DNA from: Filosporella fistucella
Lineage: Eukaryota; Ascomycota; Leotiomycetes; Helotiales
Assembly (NCBI GenBank): GCA_030077755.1
Contig: JAQJZZ010000017.1
Coordinates: 930,001-994,000 of the forward strand
Length of the DNA stretch: 64,000 bases
Direction of reading: 5' to 3'
Numbering within the stretch: the stretch's first letter is position 1; every line of letters begins with the position of its first letter. A model generated the notes under the pieces. That model worked only from the letters and a program-made list of their open reading frames with translations. It was not told the origin of the DNA and did not search any database. This document shows positions 32,602 through 43,231 of this stretch, piece after piece. The position numbers were made by a program, and so were the translations under genes.

Positions 32602-35272
32602 TCAGCCTCCTCCCTCGTCTCCTGTCATATTCGCGTATGGCTCGTCAGTTTCCTCCACTTCTGTCAAACGTAACGCCTCTCCAACATCAGCTACGAAGTG
32701 TTCTTTACCACCACAAGTTTCAAGAATGCCACTTCGGCGGAAAAGCTCGTAAATAGGTGTGCCTTCAGCTGGGCCACGAGAGAAGAACACACGAACGCCT
32801 CGATTTCTGTAATTACGCACGATCTCCTCCAAAACCTGTGTGCCGGAACCATCTAGCCCAGTCACGCCATGAATGTCGAATATGATATTGCGGTTATGTT
32901 CTGGAGAACGAACCCGAGGCAGAGCAGGATGGGCACTTGTAGTGCCGTACAATTCAAGTCGTCGAAGTCTATTCTTTAGATCGCCTGTATTGGCAAATGT
33001 CAAAGGCTCTGGAATCTTGACGATCAAACACCCTTCAATAAATTCCAGGTTATCTGGGTTATCCTCTGCGTTCTCGAAGCGATTCGTTCCAGGGATTCTA
33101 CCCAGAATCTGGATACGAGGACGAGTACTGTGCTTGATAACGGATAGAAGTGACAGTCCAACGCCGATGGCAATCCCTAAAGTCAGGGAATAGAATATCG
33201 TCGCAGCGAAGATTATCAACATCAATCCAAGCTCAGTATAGCCACCTATCTTCAAAAAGAACATGATATCATGCGGCGCCTCTTCTATCAGTGACCATGC
33301 AACAACAGTGATCATTGATGATAGGACTGCTTTCTGTTCAATCGTTAGTGAACTGAAAAGATTGTACATGACGGGATACACACCGGTAGATAGTAGAAAG
33401 CAGGTAGCAGAAAAAGAATACATATGATCGTGATGATGCTCAAGAATATACTACTCATAGGTGTTTTGCCTCCGGTGCTCGCGTTCACCTTGCTCCTTCC
33501 ATATCCACCGAAAGCAGGCAAGGCACAAAAGCAACCACCAACCAAATTTGCCACGCCAAGAGCTACAAGCTCCCGATTTGGACTCAATGCAATGCCCTGA
33601 ATTCCATCTTTGCCTTCACCTCCACCAAGACTTTTGGCTGCCACAGAAGACTCGAAAAATCCAAGAAGAGCAATAAGAAATGAGGTTCCCATGGCCTCTC
33701 GAACGTGCTTCATATGGGCCATCCGGAAAGGCCAGTGAAATGGGAATGGATTACCAGAAGCTGGTTTTACGGCTCCGAGAACCTCTAGACCTTGCTGATC
33801 CCATCGAAAATGCCACGTCAATATTGCTGACAGAACAACAACCAAGAAACGGTCAGGCATATAGGCAACATTAGGGTATCGGGGCTGGAGGCGCTTCTTG
33901 AGTTCCCTATTATTGATCAGTCTATGCAACCTTTTTGGGAAAGATGAAAGTCTATACCTGCAAACCATGATGATAACGAAGCTTACACCTGCCACAGTAG
34001 CAGTGACCCCAGAAGATTTCGACGCATTTCCAAAAAGAAAGCGTAGTTTGTCGATACTACTTCCATGACTTACACCCGCATGATCTGCGAGATCCGCGAG
34101 TCCCAATTCAGGAATCAATTGGTCCACAACAATCACAAATCCAATAGCAGAGATAAATCCTCTCAAAAAGGGTCGGCTCAAAACACTATCCAAGAAGCCC
34201 AGCCGTGTAAGCCCTGCAATAAAAATAATTGCTCCCGCCATGCCTGTCACAATGCCCGCCACTCTAGCATGCATTTCGTCCTCGTTCTCGGGAGTATGTC
34301 CTGTGTCTATGCTAGATCTAACAACGCTACCAAGTAGAAGACTGCCTGCGGCCTCCGGACCAACGACCATCTGCGGACAGCTTCCAAATATGGCATATAT
34401 GAGGGGGTTGAAAACGAAAGAGTAAAGTCCATTGATTGGTGGGACATGGGCGAGATTCGAAGCGTATGAGAGTGCCATTGGGAGATAAAAAGAGGCCATT
34501 GTGAGAGCAGCAACCAGATCGCCTTGCAGATGCACCCATCTATATTGTTTTATCCAAGCAAAGAACGGGATATAGTACGTGAAATACCTATAGTCAGTAA
34601 AGTCAGCAAATATTCCAGAATTCCTTTATTCACAATGGAATGGATTAAGACATACATTGTGGTTGTATTCGTGATACCATGACGCTCCGCCAAATAACTC
34701 GTTGTGCTCATCTTCTTCTTCCCATTTCCACTGCCATTCTTAACTCCAATATTTTCCAGTAAACCGCCTAATACACTTCTACTACTCTCTCCAGACTGCG
34801 GTCTACCATTGCGAGGCGGCGATCCACCAAATCCATATCCGCTATGTCCACTCCTCATACTATCCGCCCGACTCTCAAGGCGCGGACTGAATGTTCCATG
34901 ATTGCAAGGCCCGTTATGTGCTGTCGGAATCACAAATTCAAAGGGTTTCTTCAGCAGTGATGTCGTCTCGTTCACTCTGCTACCAAAATCTTGGACTCCC
35001 GTTCTGCCATCCAAATCATGATCCTCTGTATCGGGCTCTGTATCGAGATGTGTAGGATATGTATTCGGTGATGGCTCCGAGCTACTCGGCGCGTGTTCTG
35101 TACCTGCACTATGCAATATTCTCGCGTCTTCTGGCGAGGCAGCGAAAGTGTGTGATTCGCGCAGACCGCTGGGTGTTATGGGAGCATGCTGCTGGGCGTT
35201 TTGGCTAACTATAGAAGCTTGTCGGGAGGAGGAGGGAGAGTTGAGAGGGGAGGTGGGTCGTCGTGCGGACAT
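32602..35272 (-). CDS. SulP/SLC26 anion transporter with STAS domain
   Basis: Four exons (35272-34656, 34587-33958, 33906-33384, 33333-32602) give 833 aa. After a 230-residue Ser/Pro-rich cytosolic N-terminus come the SulP membrane segments: LAALTMASFYLPMALSYA-type TM1, the PPINGLYSFVFNPLIYAIFGSCPQMVVGPEAA signature region, GFISAIGFVIVVDQLIPELGL and GFFESSVAAKSLG. The C-terminal STAS domain follows: ILGRIPGTNRFENAED, FEGCLIVKIPEPLTFANTGDL and the NIIFDIHGVTGLDGSGTQVLEEI core. SulP proteins move sulfate, other anions or, in some fungal members, act in vacuoles or ER. The long N-terminal tail makes this more like the intracellular fungal group than plasma-membrane Sul1/Sul2, an inference. Intron 2 (33907-33957) is 51 nt with no in-frame stop. 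Confidence 0.9.
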
Positions 35273-36113
35273 GGCGGTCGGCGGCCTGTGTTTCTATGTA
35301 CTTTGACTATACATGTATACCGCAGATATTCCTTTGAGGTACATGAAAGGTATCAGAGATTGGGATGCTGGATACTGCTGCTGTTGCTGTTGCTGAGAGT
35401 GGGAGGAGTCGAGGTTACTTTTCGCTTGGGATTCTCGATTCATGAACCGAGGACTTTGAACTCGATTTACATTACAACGAGCCACGTCGATGGCGTTGGA
35501 AAAAGAATGGAGATTAGCAAGCATAAGTGCAAAAAGGAATTATGGCTGGTGCACCGAGGCACTATCAGTGGAGATGTCACAAGATTACTGTAGGTGTCGA
35601 TTACTTTTCTACTGGTAACCTAGTCGCTGTTTCTAACGCATGTTTGATTGACGGTAACAGATTGAAAGCTTCTGAGTTTACACTCCGTAAGATTACCTTC
35701 CCTTGGTGTCTATCCTTGGCATGTCATAAAAAGCTTGTCTCTTCTTCCTCGATATCCTCCTTATCGACTTCACCTGCATCGCCAACTATCTGATTCACCT
35801 CAACTGCGTCATCGGATTCTGGCATGCAACGATCCAAATGCGGATGTGGCTGCTCGGCAAATGCTTGTCCATAACGGCTACACGTGACTGACTGGCGGAT
35901 AGGATCGAAATATACAATTGACTATCCATGAAATGAAGTAGCAACCATTGTATAGTTACATCTATAGAACCGATTGAAATCACCAGGTTGCGGAGAAGGC
36001 ATTGCAGTGTGCCATTGGAAAAGCCAGTCAGCATGCCAGTCCAGTACTCTGTTTTCATCGCGCCAGCAAGTAGTAGGCTTCTAGATTCTCCCCTGGTATA
36101 GGGTAGTCCACTT
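35273..36113. other. Intergenic
   Basis: SulP promoter and 3' side of the second HET gene. No gene seen. Confidence 0.5.
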
Positions 36114-38315
36114 TCACAACAAGAATACAGTCCTCGTCTTTGGTCCACATTGAAACCACTTCGATCTTGTGATAGGACTTTTGGGCACTTCAATCCTTTC
36201 TGATATCCCTCTGGCATCGGACTTGATAGCCATGACCAAGTACTCTTCTTCTTGTTGTACCCCGTCAAAGTTGTCAAAGATGGACATGATCACAAACTCC
36301 ATCTTTCCATCCTCAAGATCCGATTCTGTGATGATGCTGTTCAATTGAATTATCTCCTCATCTTGCCGCGCTGTGGAGTTGCGGTCTGTGGCACCAGCAT
36401 CATACCCTAGACAACCTGCGCAGCCTTTACAGCTCCACCTTTGCCTGCCATACTGCTTTTTCTTTTTCGAACAGGACATAGTCAAGATGATCGAAGAGGT
36501 TTGGAAAACCAACAGTTTGCTCTTTTCACTTTTGGTAAGAAAGTCCGGGATGGGAACTGGCGGCAAAGGTGCGGATCGAAACCACCTTTCAAACACCAGC
36601 TTATTTTTCATGGAGGCTTTTTCGGTGCAGTGCTTTCTGGCTCCCGAGATGGGTATCAGGCGGTATGAACTATTCACAATTGAGAAAAACTTGATTGGTG
36701 TATAGATCTTATTGTGCCAGTCAATTAGATCCAGATAATCCTTCTCAGCATCAGAATCCTGCGGTTTTTGCCAGCCACTCCATGACCACGTCGGGAATGC
36801 AGGTCGTTTGATTCTCTTTCCTCCATTCGCGGCAGTAAATAGGAGTTCGTTGCTGAAAAACATGATCGGGAGTCCCCACGAAAATCCATCCTTTCCCCAA
36901 ACCATGCAGAATGAGGAGATAATTCCTGAGAAGGCATTCAGTATATCGTCTGGATTGGTGATATCTCGGCGAAGAAAACTTTTCAGTAAATTGTGGAAAT
37001 TGTGAAGATGATAGTTGTAAGGACGACTGTAATCCACTGCTGCAGCAACTTCCACCGGTGCCTTGAACATGCGTTGGTTTGAGATCGGAACTATACGTCC
37101 AGAATCTTCCTTGCAGAGCTCCACATATGGTTTGGCCTCATGCACTCTATCTTCAAACCACAGACACCCGTCGCATTGAAAATATACCTGACTGTCTGTG
37201 AAGTATATAAGGCGTCGAGAAAAGTACTCTTCTTGCATCGTCCATGCTCTCGTAGCCCATTTCGAGGCTCTCTTTACTTCTCGTAAGTCGGCCAGTTTGT
37301 GAGTTACTTGGATGTCCCCAATAAACTCCCTTGCCTGCACCAAACTTCGTGGGGATATACCTGGGAGGCCGGCCCAAGAGCTTTCACCAGATGTAGAGAT
37401 GACTGTCAAAGTAGAATTTGCGTAGATGTCCTGCATGCTCGAAATCTGGACAGCTTGATCCTCTGGACTGTCTTGGAAAATACATAAAGAGTCCACCCAT
37501 AGGTAGCGCTCACCAATCTGTTCGCAAAACAGTATGGCATCCCTAATAGTCGTCGGAATATCCAAGTGATGGCCGGATAGACCACCTTTCGCGAAGAGAC
37601 GTGCAGAGGTATGCTCTTCTAGCTTGAGTTGCGGACAGTTGGTACCCCAAACGTAGCTCAAAGCCAGATATCTACACTGGCTCTTTTTTACAACACACTT
37701 CTCCTTGACATCAATTAGCCTCAGGTTCGCGTTCCAGTAGGCTGACCGCTCACCGGCGCTACAATTTCGCCCGTGAGACTGTTCGCATATCTGAATCCAG
37801 TCTTTGACCAAAGATGTTGGAATGCAAGGTTGGCGTATGCGTCCCCTCAAATAATTCGAAGGGTCGGCTGAGGTGTCGGAAGGGAGTAAGACGATAGAAT
37901 ATTTGTGGTCTCGAGTAGAGTCTTCAAACGTGATATGAGGTACGTAGGATCGTATTCTAGTCCTATAGTCATACCAAGAATGTTCTCTATCCCGCTCCAA
38001 ACATAACCTTCCTTGATCATCTGTGAGATAGTCGTCGAAATTTACCTGTTTGAATTGACTTTGATTCGAGTCTTTGGTCAGAGGATGAGTCGCAAGCATA
38101 GTGTTCATAATCATTCTACAAAAGGGACAGCCTGGATGCTGTCTTATATGATTGACAGGAATTCTAGCACTCCACTTGAGTGGATATGTTGTGGAAACTT
38201 CGAATATTTCTTCGAAATCGAACTTCGAACAGATTGAGCAGAGTCGTCCCGAAGCTGATACTGAATTCCTCGAGTTCTGACCTGGGAGTAACGCTGAGAG
38301 CCAGGCTGGAGGCAT
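36114..38315 (-). CDS. HET-domain protein, second copy type
   Basis: Single exon of 733 aa. The N-terminus has a Cys pair motif (LCSICSKFDFEEIF, then HPGCPFCRMIMNTML) common before the HET domain in this subfamily. The HET domain lies at about 222-370: RYLALSYVWG, IPTTIRDAILFCEQIGERYLWVDSLCIFQDS, SSMQDIYANSTLTVIST, then WATRAWTMQEEYFSRRLIYFTDSQVYFQCD. After it come SRRDITNPDDILNAFSGI-like and TWSWSGW blocks typical of the family. It is a different subfamily from the 660-aa HET protein (no WW tail). Role: non-self recognition or another death-linked response. ATG 38315 is the first in frame. The C-terminal 100 residues are unassigned and an intron near the end cannot be excluded. Confidence 0.88.
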   Translation of the reverse strand: MPPAWLSALLPGQNSRNSVSASGRLCSICSKFDFEEIFEVSTTYPLKWSARIPVNHIRQHPGCPFCRMIMNTMLATHPLTKDSNQSQFKQVNFDDYLTDDQGRLCLERDREHSWYDYRTRIRSYVPHITFEDSTRDHKYSIVLLPSDTSADPSNYLRGRIRQPCIPTSLVKDWIQICEQSHGRNCSAGERSAYWNANLRLIDVKEKCVVKKSQCRYLALSYVWGTNCPQLKLEEHTSARLFAKGGLSGHHLDIPTTIRDAILFCEQIGERYLWVDSLCIFQDSPEDQAVQISSMQDIYANSTLTVISTSGESSWAGLPGISPRSLVQAREFIGDIQVTHKLADLREVKRASKWATRAWTMQEEYFSRRLIYFTDSQVYFQCDGCLWFEDRVHEAKPYVELCKEDSGRIVPISNQRMFKAPVEVAAAVDYSRPYNYHLHNFHNLLKSFLRRDITNPDDILNAFSGIISSFCMVWGKDGFSWGLPIMFFSNELLFTAANGGKRIKRPAFPTWSWSGWQKPQDSDAEKDYLDLIDWHNKIYTPIKFFSIVNSSYRLIPISGARKHCTEKASMKNKLVFERWFRSAPLPPVPIPDFLTKSEKSKLLVFQTSSIILTMSCSKKKKQYGRQRWSCKGCAGCLGYDAGATDRNSTARQDEEIIQLNSIITESDLEDGKMEFVIMSIFDNFDGVQQEEEYLVMAIKSDARGISERIEVPKSPITRSKWFQCGPKTRTVFLL

Positions 38316-38918
38316 TATAATCAACTGATATCTGAAACTTAAGGGAATTCGACACCATGTGTATTTATCGTCAAGGTGAGTTGTGAAAGGTTTAAGCCAA
38401 ACTCTGGGTAGGTTGAGCTATTTCAGCTGGAAGCCAGTCTTGGCGGGCATTGGAGGCGAAGCATAACCGGTGACCCATTTGAGACGCCATGGCGGACCGC
38501 AGTGGCTTTCGTCCCGCCTCGCATTTCAGCAAGGCGTGAATAAAGTACCTAGTATGAGGAACGCTATCTTTTCAGTTTGAGGTGTAAGATGCCGTTCCGT
38601 ATAGTCAGGTACCCTTCTTGCGCTCGTACTCAGCTCGGACATAGCCAAATACTCTTCATATAACAGCAACTGCAATTTCTCTCTGACACGCACTCGTAAA
38701 CCCTTGGAGTCTGTATTCATGATGCGGAAAGATGATGGCATCGTAGCTGGTTCGACCAACGCAGTGCGCACATCGTCCTATGCTATGATATCTAGTACCA
38801 AATTCTCATGACCAGTTCTAGTTGTCATTTCAGAGTAAGTGTCGGGCAGGAAGAGTCGTGGTTCAGATAGTATAAAATGAAGTCGTTCCACCAGGATCCT
38901 CCATTAAAAGAGTAGCTG
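38316..38918. other. Intergenic
   Basis: HET promoter and 3' side of the next gene. No gene seen. Confidence 0.5.
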
Positions 38919-39656
38919 TTAGTATGTATGATCCTGTCCCACAAAGTTTGAGCACCTCAAAGCTATATCTTTCTTAAGCGTGTCCATATACTCCACCACA
39001 ACATGCTTATTACGCTCCCATTCCATACCCCTACATTTCTCCACATCTAACTCCCATTCACACTCTCGTATTGTTTCAATTGATTTCAGTCGTTGAAAAT
39101 CATGATGCAAGTCCTCGAGAAGATAATGTGGATGATTGTCGTAATATGCAACAAATGAGGTACTGACGTCAAGTCGTATACGAAGATGCTGTAGCTTGGT
39201 TGACCGACTGGTCGGGAAGCATCTTGTAAAAAATGCCTGGGTTGACCCGAAGACACCAGAGCGCCTCTCGATACCCCTTGAAGAAGACGGCCTTGTGATT
39301 CCTCCTTCACTCATTGCTTGACATGGCTTCAACAGCTGAAAAGTAATATCGAGACGATGGATGGAGGGGAAGAATGACGGCAAGCTGTTGTGCAAACCAT
39401 ATACACCACCAGCAATGCACAAGATTGACCCAAATAAATGCCCTTTGAATGTGAATTGACTACAGAATTTAGAAACGAGCTCGTCGTAGATCTGGTGGTT
39501 AACCTGGAGTAGAGCTGAACTGCGGAGTCCACTGAAATCGTGAAAAACAGGTTCGTTGAGCTGAAAATTGTTGCTCACGAAATTGGGCGCCGAAAAAAAT
39601 GAATATATAAGCATCCGTAAATCGTACGGTAGATCAAGAAATCTGAATGAAGACAT
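38919..39656 (-). CDS. Hypothetical 2EXR/F-box-like fungal protein
   Basis: Intronless, 245 aa. The N-terminus FRFLDLPYDLRMLIYSFF fits the short fungal LP-x-x-x-R-x-x-I motif of 2EXR and F-box-like proteins, followed by ALLQVNHQIYDELVSKF, a usual second element in that group. The middle (FFPSIHRLDITFQLL) and the C-terminal LQHLRIRLDVSTSF strands also resemble these proteins. Function of the group is unknown; some are thought to be substrate adaptors. No transmembrane or signal segment. Family call is tentative. Confidence 0.6.
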   Translation of the reverse strand: MSSFRFLDLPYDLRMLIYSFFSAPNFVSNNFQLNEPVFHDFSGLRSSALLQVNHQIYDELVSKFCSQFTFKGHLFGSILCIAGGVYGLHNSLPSFFPSIHRLDITFQLLKPCQAMSEGGITRPSSSRGIERRSGVFGSTQAFFTRCFPTSRSTKLQHLRIRLDVSTSFVAYYDNHPHYLLEDLHHDFQRLKSIETIRECEWELDVEKCRGMEWERNKHVVVEYMDTLKKDIALRCSNFVGQDHTY

Positions 39657-40016
39657 ATTTGATTATGGTTTTTGAAGATGTAGAGTGCCTGAATGTGTTA
39701 ACGATTTGAATAGTTAAGATTGCCACCAGGACGCTCACAACTTGGTTTGAATATTTCGGTCGCTACTCATTCACATCTATATCTCTTCTGCTTTCGTAAG
39801 ACCTGATTTTTAAAATCTTGATGAGAAAGATGGTTGGAGCTGCTCTCAATGTTGAAAGTCTACACAATCGGCATTGTGAACAGAAGGAGGACAAGGAGGG
39901 GTTGATGGAAAGATCACTGGAATAGCATGGCCGCTCGCTAAATTAGCGGGCTCCGGGCCCCTAAAGTTCCATTCTACTACTCTGGGGTTAGCACCTCTTT
40001 TCCCCAAGCAACAGCG
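39657..40016. other. Intergenic, divergent promoters
   Basis: 360 bp between the hypothetical gene (-) and the hydrolase (+). No motif recognised. Confidence 0.5.
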
Positions 40017-40835
40017 ATGGCTTTAGAAATCAAGCACGATGAATTCGAAGTCGATTATCCCAAGATGCCCATAAAATGCATCGTAAGCTCATCCGCTTCA
40101 TATCCACAATCATCGCCTCTCATTTTCACCCACGGGGCAGGAGGAACCTTAAATTCTGATGCAGTGGTTAACTTTCGAAATGGCTTTGCGAAAATAGCTC
40201 CCGTCATCAGTTTCCAAGGGAACATGAACCTCTCTTCTCGAGTTAAGATGTTTAATGCCATCATAAAACATCAAGATGCAGATTCAAAGCCTACGGCCCT
40301 AGGTGGGCGAAGTATGGGTGCACGTGCGGCTGTTCTGGCTGCGAAGGAAAAGACCGAGATTACGCAATTGGTACTAATTTCTTATCCTCTGCATACTGAG
40401 AAGGAAGTTCGTGATGAGATCTTGTTGGGTATTAAAAAGAGCGTAAAGGTCCTGTTCATTAGTGGGGACAATGATTCGATGTGTGATTTAGAGAGGCTAC
40501 AGGAGGTTCGAGGAAGAATGGCTACGAAGAGCTGGATGGTCACCGTCAAGAATTCAGATCACGGGTTGAATGTGAAGCCGAAGGTTGCGACGAAACTTGT
40601 TGGAGAGATGGTGGGAGAAGTGACAGCAAAGTGGATTCAAGAGTGTAGTGAGAGCTTAACAGTTGGGACCATAGGATGGAACGAGGATGATGATTTGGCT
40701 GCTTGGAGTGGCTGGGAGGTTGGAGCAATTGAGGGGAAGGATGATAATGCAGGGAAGAAGACATCAAAAAGAAAGCATAGCAAAGTGGAGGATGTACCAG
40801 AACAGAAGAAAGGGAGAAAGCAGAGGAAGAAATGA
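40017..40835 (+). CDS. Tex30/KANL3-type alpha/beta hydrolase
   Basis: Intronless, 272 aa. The oxyanion-loop motif is LIFTHGAGGTLNSD; the nucleophile elbow is GGRSMGAR (Ser99); the acid lies in FISGDNDSMCD (Asp151 or Asp153) and the base in NSDHGLNV (His182). The order and spacing match the KANL3/Tex30 family of small hydrolases. An unusual tail follows: an acidic WNEDDDLAAWSGWE segment and a Lys/Arg-rich end (KKTSKRKHSKVED, KKGRKQRKK), which looks like a nuclear or nucleolar targeting signal. Substrate unknown. The start ATG sits close after a C/T-rich tract and fits a eukaryotic context. Confidence 0.85.
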   Translation: MALEIKHDEFEVDYPKMPIKCIVSSSASYPQSSPLIFTHGAGGTLNSDAVVNFRNGFAKIAPVISFQGNMNLSSRVKMFNAIIKHQDADSKPTALGGRSMGARAAVLAAKEKTEITQLVLISYPLHTEKEVRDEILLGIKKSVKVLFISGDNDSMCDLERLQEVRGRMATKSWMVTVKNSDHGLNVKPKVATKLVGEMVGEVTAKWIQECSESLTVGTIGWNEDDDLAAWSGWEVGAIEGKDDNAGKKTSKRKHSKVEDVPEQKKGRKQRKK

Positions 40836-41034
40836 TTTTTCAAGAATGGTTCTAAACTAATGATACACCTCATGCAAACCCTAAATCCCAAATTCCAAAA
40901 ACACTCAAGAGTTCCCTAGCAACCAAATTACCACTCCGAAAATGAATTTATCGCGACTCTCTTTTGGGGCTGCCGTGAAATAAATACAACTGAAATTTGC
41001 AACAATTGGAGGAGAGTATGCACCATGAGGGAAC

Positions 41035-42643
41035 TCAAGTTGCCCTGTCTAGTTCGACCAGCTGATGATTGTTATCTTGTTCTGACTCTCCTCTGGACAT
41101 CCCACCATCTTCGACTGAGCTGTCTGTTGTTGCTGTAGTCGCACCGCAATGGATACAATTCAAGTGTTCTCTGTCGAATATTCTCCTCCTCTGTTCTTCA
41201 ACTGCGGTTGCAGCAGCCGCGCGTCGAACAGCCTTGATTTTGGATATCACTCTATCTTTCTTATTCCGAACATATATTTCATTCTCTACAATCTCATCAT
41301 GGTCTCGCTCCTTGGAGTGCATGACTGAAGCCTTCCTGTATCTACTTAGGAGCTTCTGGATAGGTCCAAGATTCATCAATGTACTAAAAGAGTAGATGTC
41401 AATCGGATTGTCTCCATCTATAATCTCGCACGTATTGAATGCATCGATCTGATCCAGAAACTCTTCTCCAAACATGACATCGCACACGAGATTAGGTAGG
41501 ACATGGAAAGACATTTCGAGATCATCCAGTCCTGGTATTTGGACGGAAGAGATATGGACCTTTCCAACTGTCTCGACAATCGTTTCGTCTGCGAGTAATA
41601 CAGCAGAACATGCATCTGGGTGTGTGTCCATCTTGTACCCCATGCTCTGAGCATATTCCAATGACATGAGATCGAGATCAGAGCCAGTATCAACATATCC
41701 ACTGGTGAGGTGCCCATTTGCTGTAAAGTCAATCCGCCCCGGTGGCGATCCAAACCATTGAAACATGGGTACTTTTCCGTAAGAAAGATCATGCTTGAAA
41801 AGGAGACGCTTGTTTCTCGTGTACAATTCGAATTTATCAATGAAAGGCATACCCAGGATCAACGGCGACGAGCATTTTTCCAACACATAGAACCATGTGA
41901 ATTCCACTGGACGATCAGAACCAGGTACATAAAATGGCACTAAAGCTTTTCCAATAGAGCGACCAAAATGCCCGGTTGGCAATTTGAAGCTGCCTCTATC
42001 TTTGCTCCCTGTGTGATATTCGATACCGCATTCCCTTGCGAATGCCTCGGTAATAATGTTCTGGCCAGAACCGGTGTCAGGTCGTGCTCGGCACTTAACA
42101 CCATTCAATACGACATTCACAGCCTTTCGGATGTAACTCAAGGTCTTGGGCTCTTCCTTCACCAGGTCCACCTGATACTGTGCCTGCTGTGAATTGGCTG
42201 GCCTTACAAAAGATCCAAAGACCACCTCCTCCAGTTGCTCTAATTTACCCTGTGCAGCATTCACCTGACTGTACAATTCTTCGAGAGTGTGCTCATTGTC
42301 CACACTCGTATAAAAGGCTCCGTATTCGGTCCCGAGTACGGACGACTTCCGGTCAATCATATTCTACCTCTCTCAAAGCTTTCATCCAAGGGGTATATGC
42401 AAGATTTTTCTCGTTGAGGACCTCTCTATATGACCTGGTGGCCACCTTGATTCGCACCCGAATTCCTGATACTTCTGCCCTCAACTTTGTAAGCCTGTCA
42501 AAGATCTGCCAACCGAGGGGCTGTATTTTTCCGGTGGGTGGTAAAGGCGAAGTCTGGTTGGATATGATTACTTCGGCCATCATTGAGATCGGCGTGGTTA
42601 TTTGATGTAGAATCTTGGTGGACGGACAGGTCAACACAACCAT
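41035..42643 (-). CDS. Tandem retropepsin-like aspartic protease protein
   Basis: Two open frames overlap by 8 nt (42643-42353, 96 aa; 42360-41035, 441 aa). The first has an ATG and a helical, charged segment (LTKLRAEVSGIRVRIKV). The second, starting MIDRKSS, has two retropepsin-like lobes. Lobe 1: DTGSG at Asp95, a flap-like stretch FKLPTGHFGRSIGKALVPF, and LILGMPF at 167-173. Lobe 2: DTGSD at Asp224, flap-like VLLADETIVETVGKV, and VMFGEEFL at 295-302. A possible single-chain dimer results. The tail has one CIHC pair and basic stretches. The frames may be joined by an intron (for example ending ...AATGAG before CAC at about 42290), by frameshifting, or be separate; the join is the weak part. 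Origin from a retroelement protease is likely. Confidence 0.68.
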
Positions 42644-43231
42644 AGTAAGGATTATCTATTGCTTTTCAGCAAAAATCGCCAGAATCCACATCCACCTCGG
42701 AACAGGAATGGACTCACCCCGTCGGGCACAGAATCATTCATTTACACGCCAATTGACCGAGGAGCCTGGGAATGAATCGGTCATCCTTATTGTCCCAGGG
42801 ATCCTTAGAAAACAGTGTCATTCCCTCGTGGCGGTCTTAGCTTGCGAGGATTTTATCCATTCAATTCCAGCCACTCTATGGTCTTTTCTCTGTCGAGCGT
42901 GGCGAGGCTCGACGCTTGTGATGCATGTGTGAAACAATGGCGTTATTGTGCGAGAGAACGAAAAAACTGATGAAGTTCTGATTTTTATGGATTTGATGCG
43001 CTCGAATGATACAACCACTCTGCGAGCAGTGGAACGTTGTGCCACAGGGAGATGGATTGGTTATGATGTGAATGAAAGTTCCCAAGTAAGATGAAGAGAA
43101 AATAGGCAGCATCATGAAAGGAGAAGGCTTATTATCGCCTTCAGCCTCACTCTTATCGTGGCAATCTAATGGATCCTGTCGCGCCAATACAAAAATTCTC
43201 GCAGAACGGAAGCATCAATTTAATATTGGAA
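42644..43231. other. Intergenic, divergent
   Basis: Between the retropepsin gene (-) and the DUF6594 relic (+). No gene recognised. Confidence 0.5.

Noticed and set aside
36373..36705. Open frames opposite the second HET gene
   Set aside because: Antisense shadows of the HET coding sequence, with no own features.
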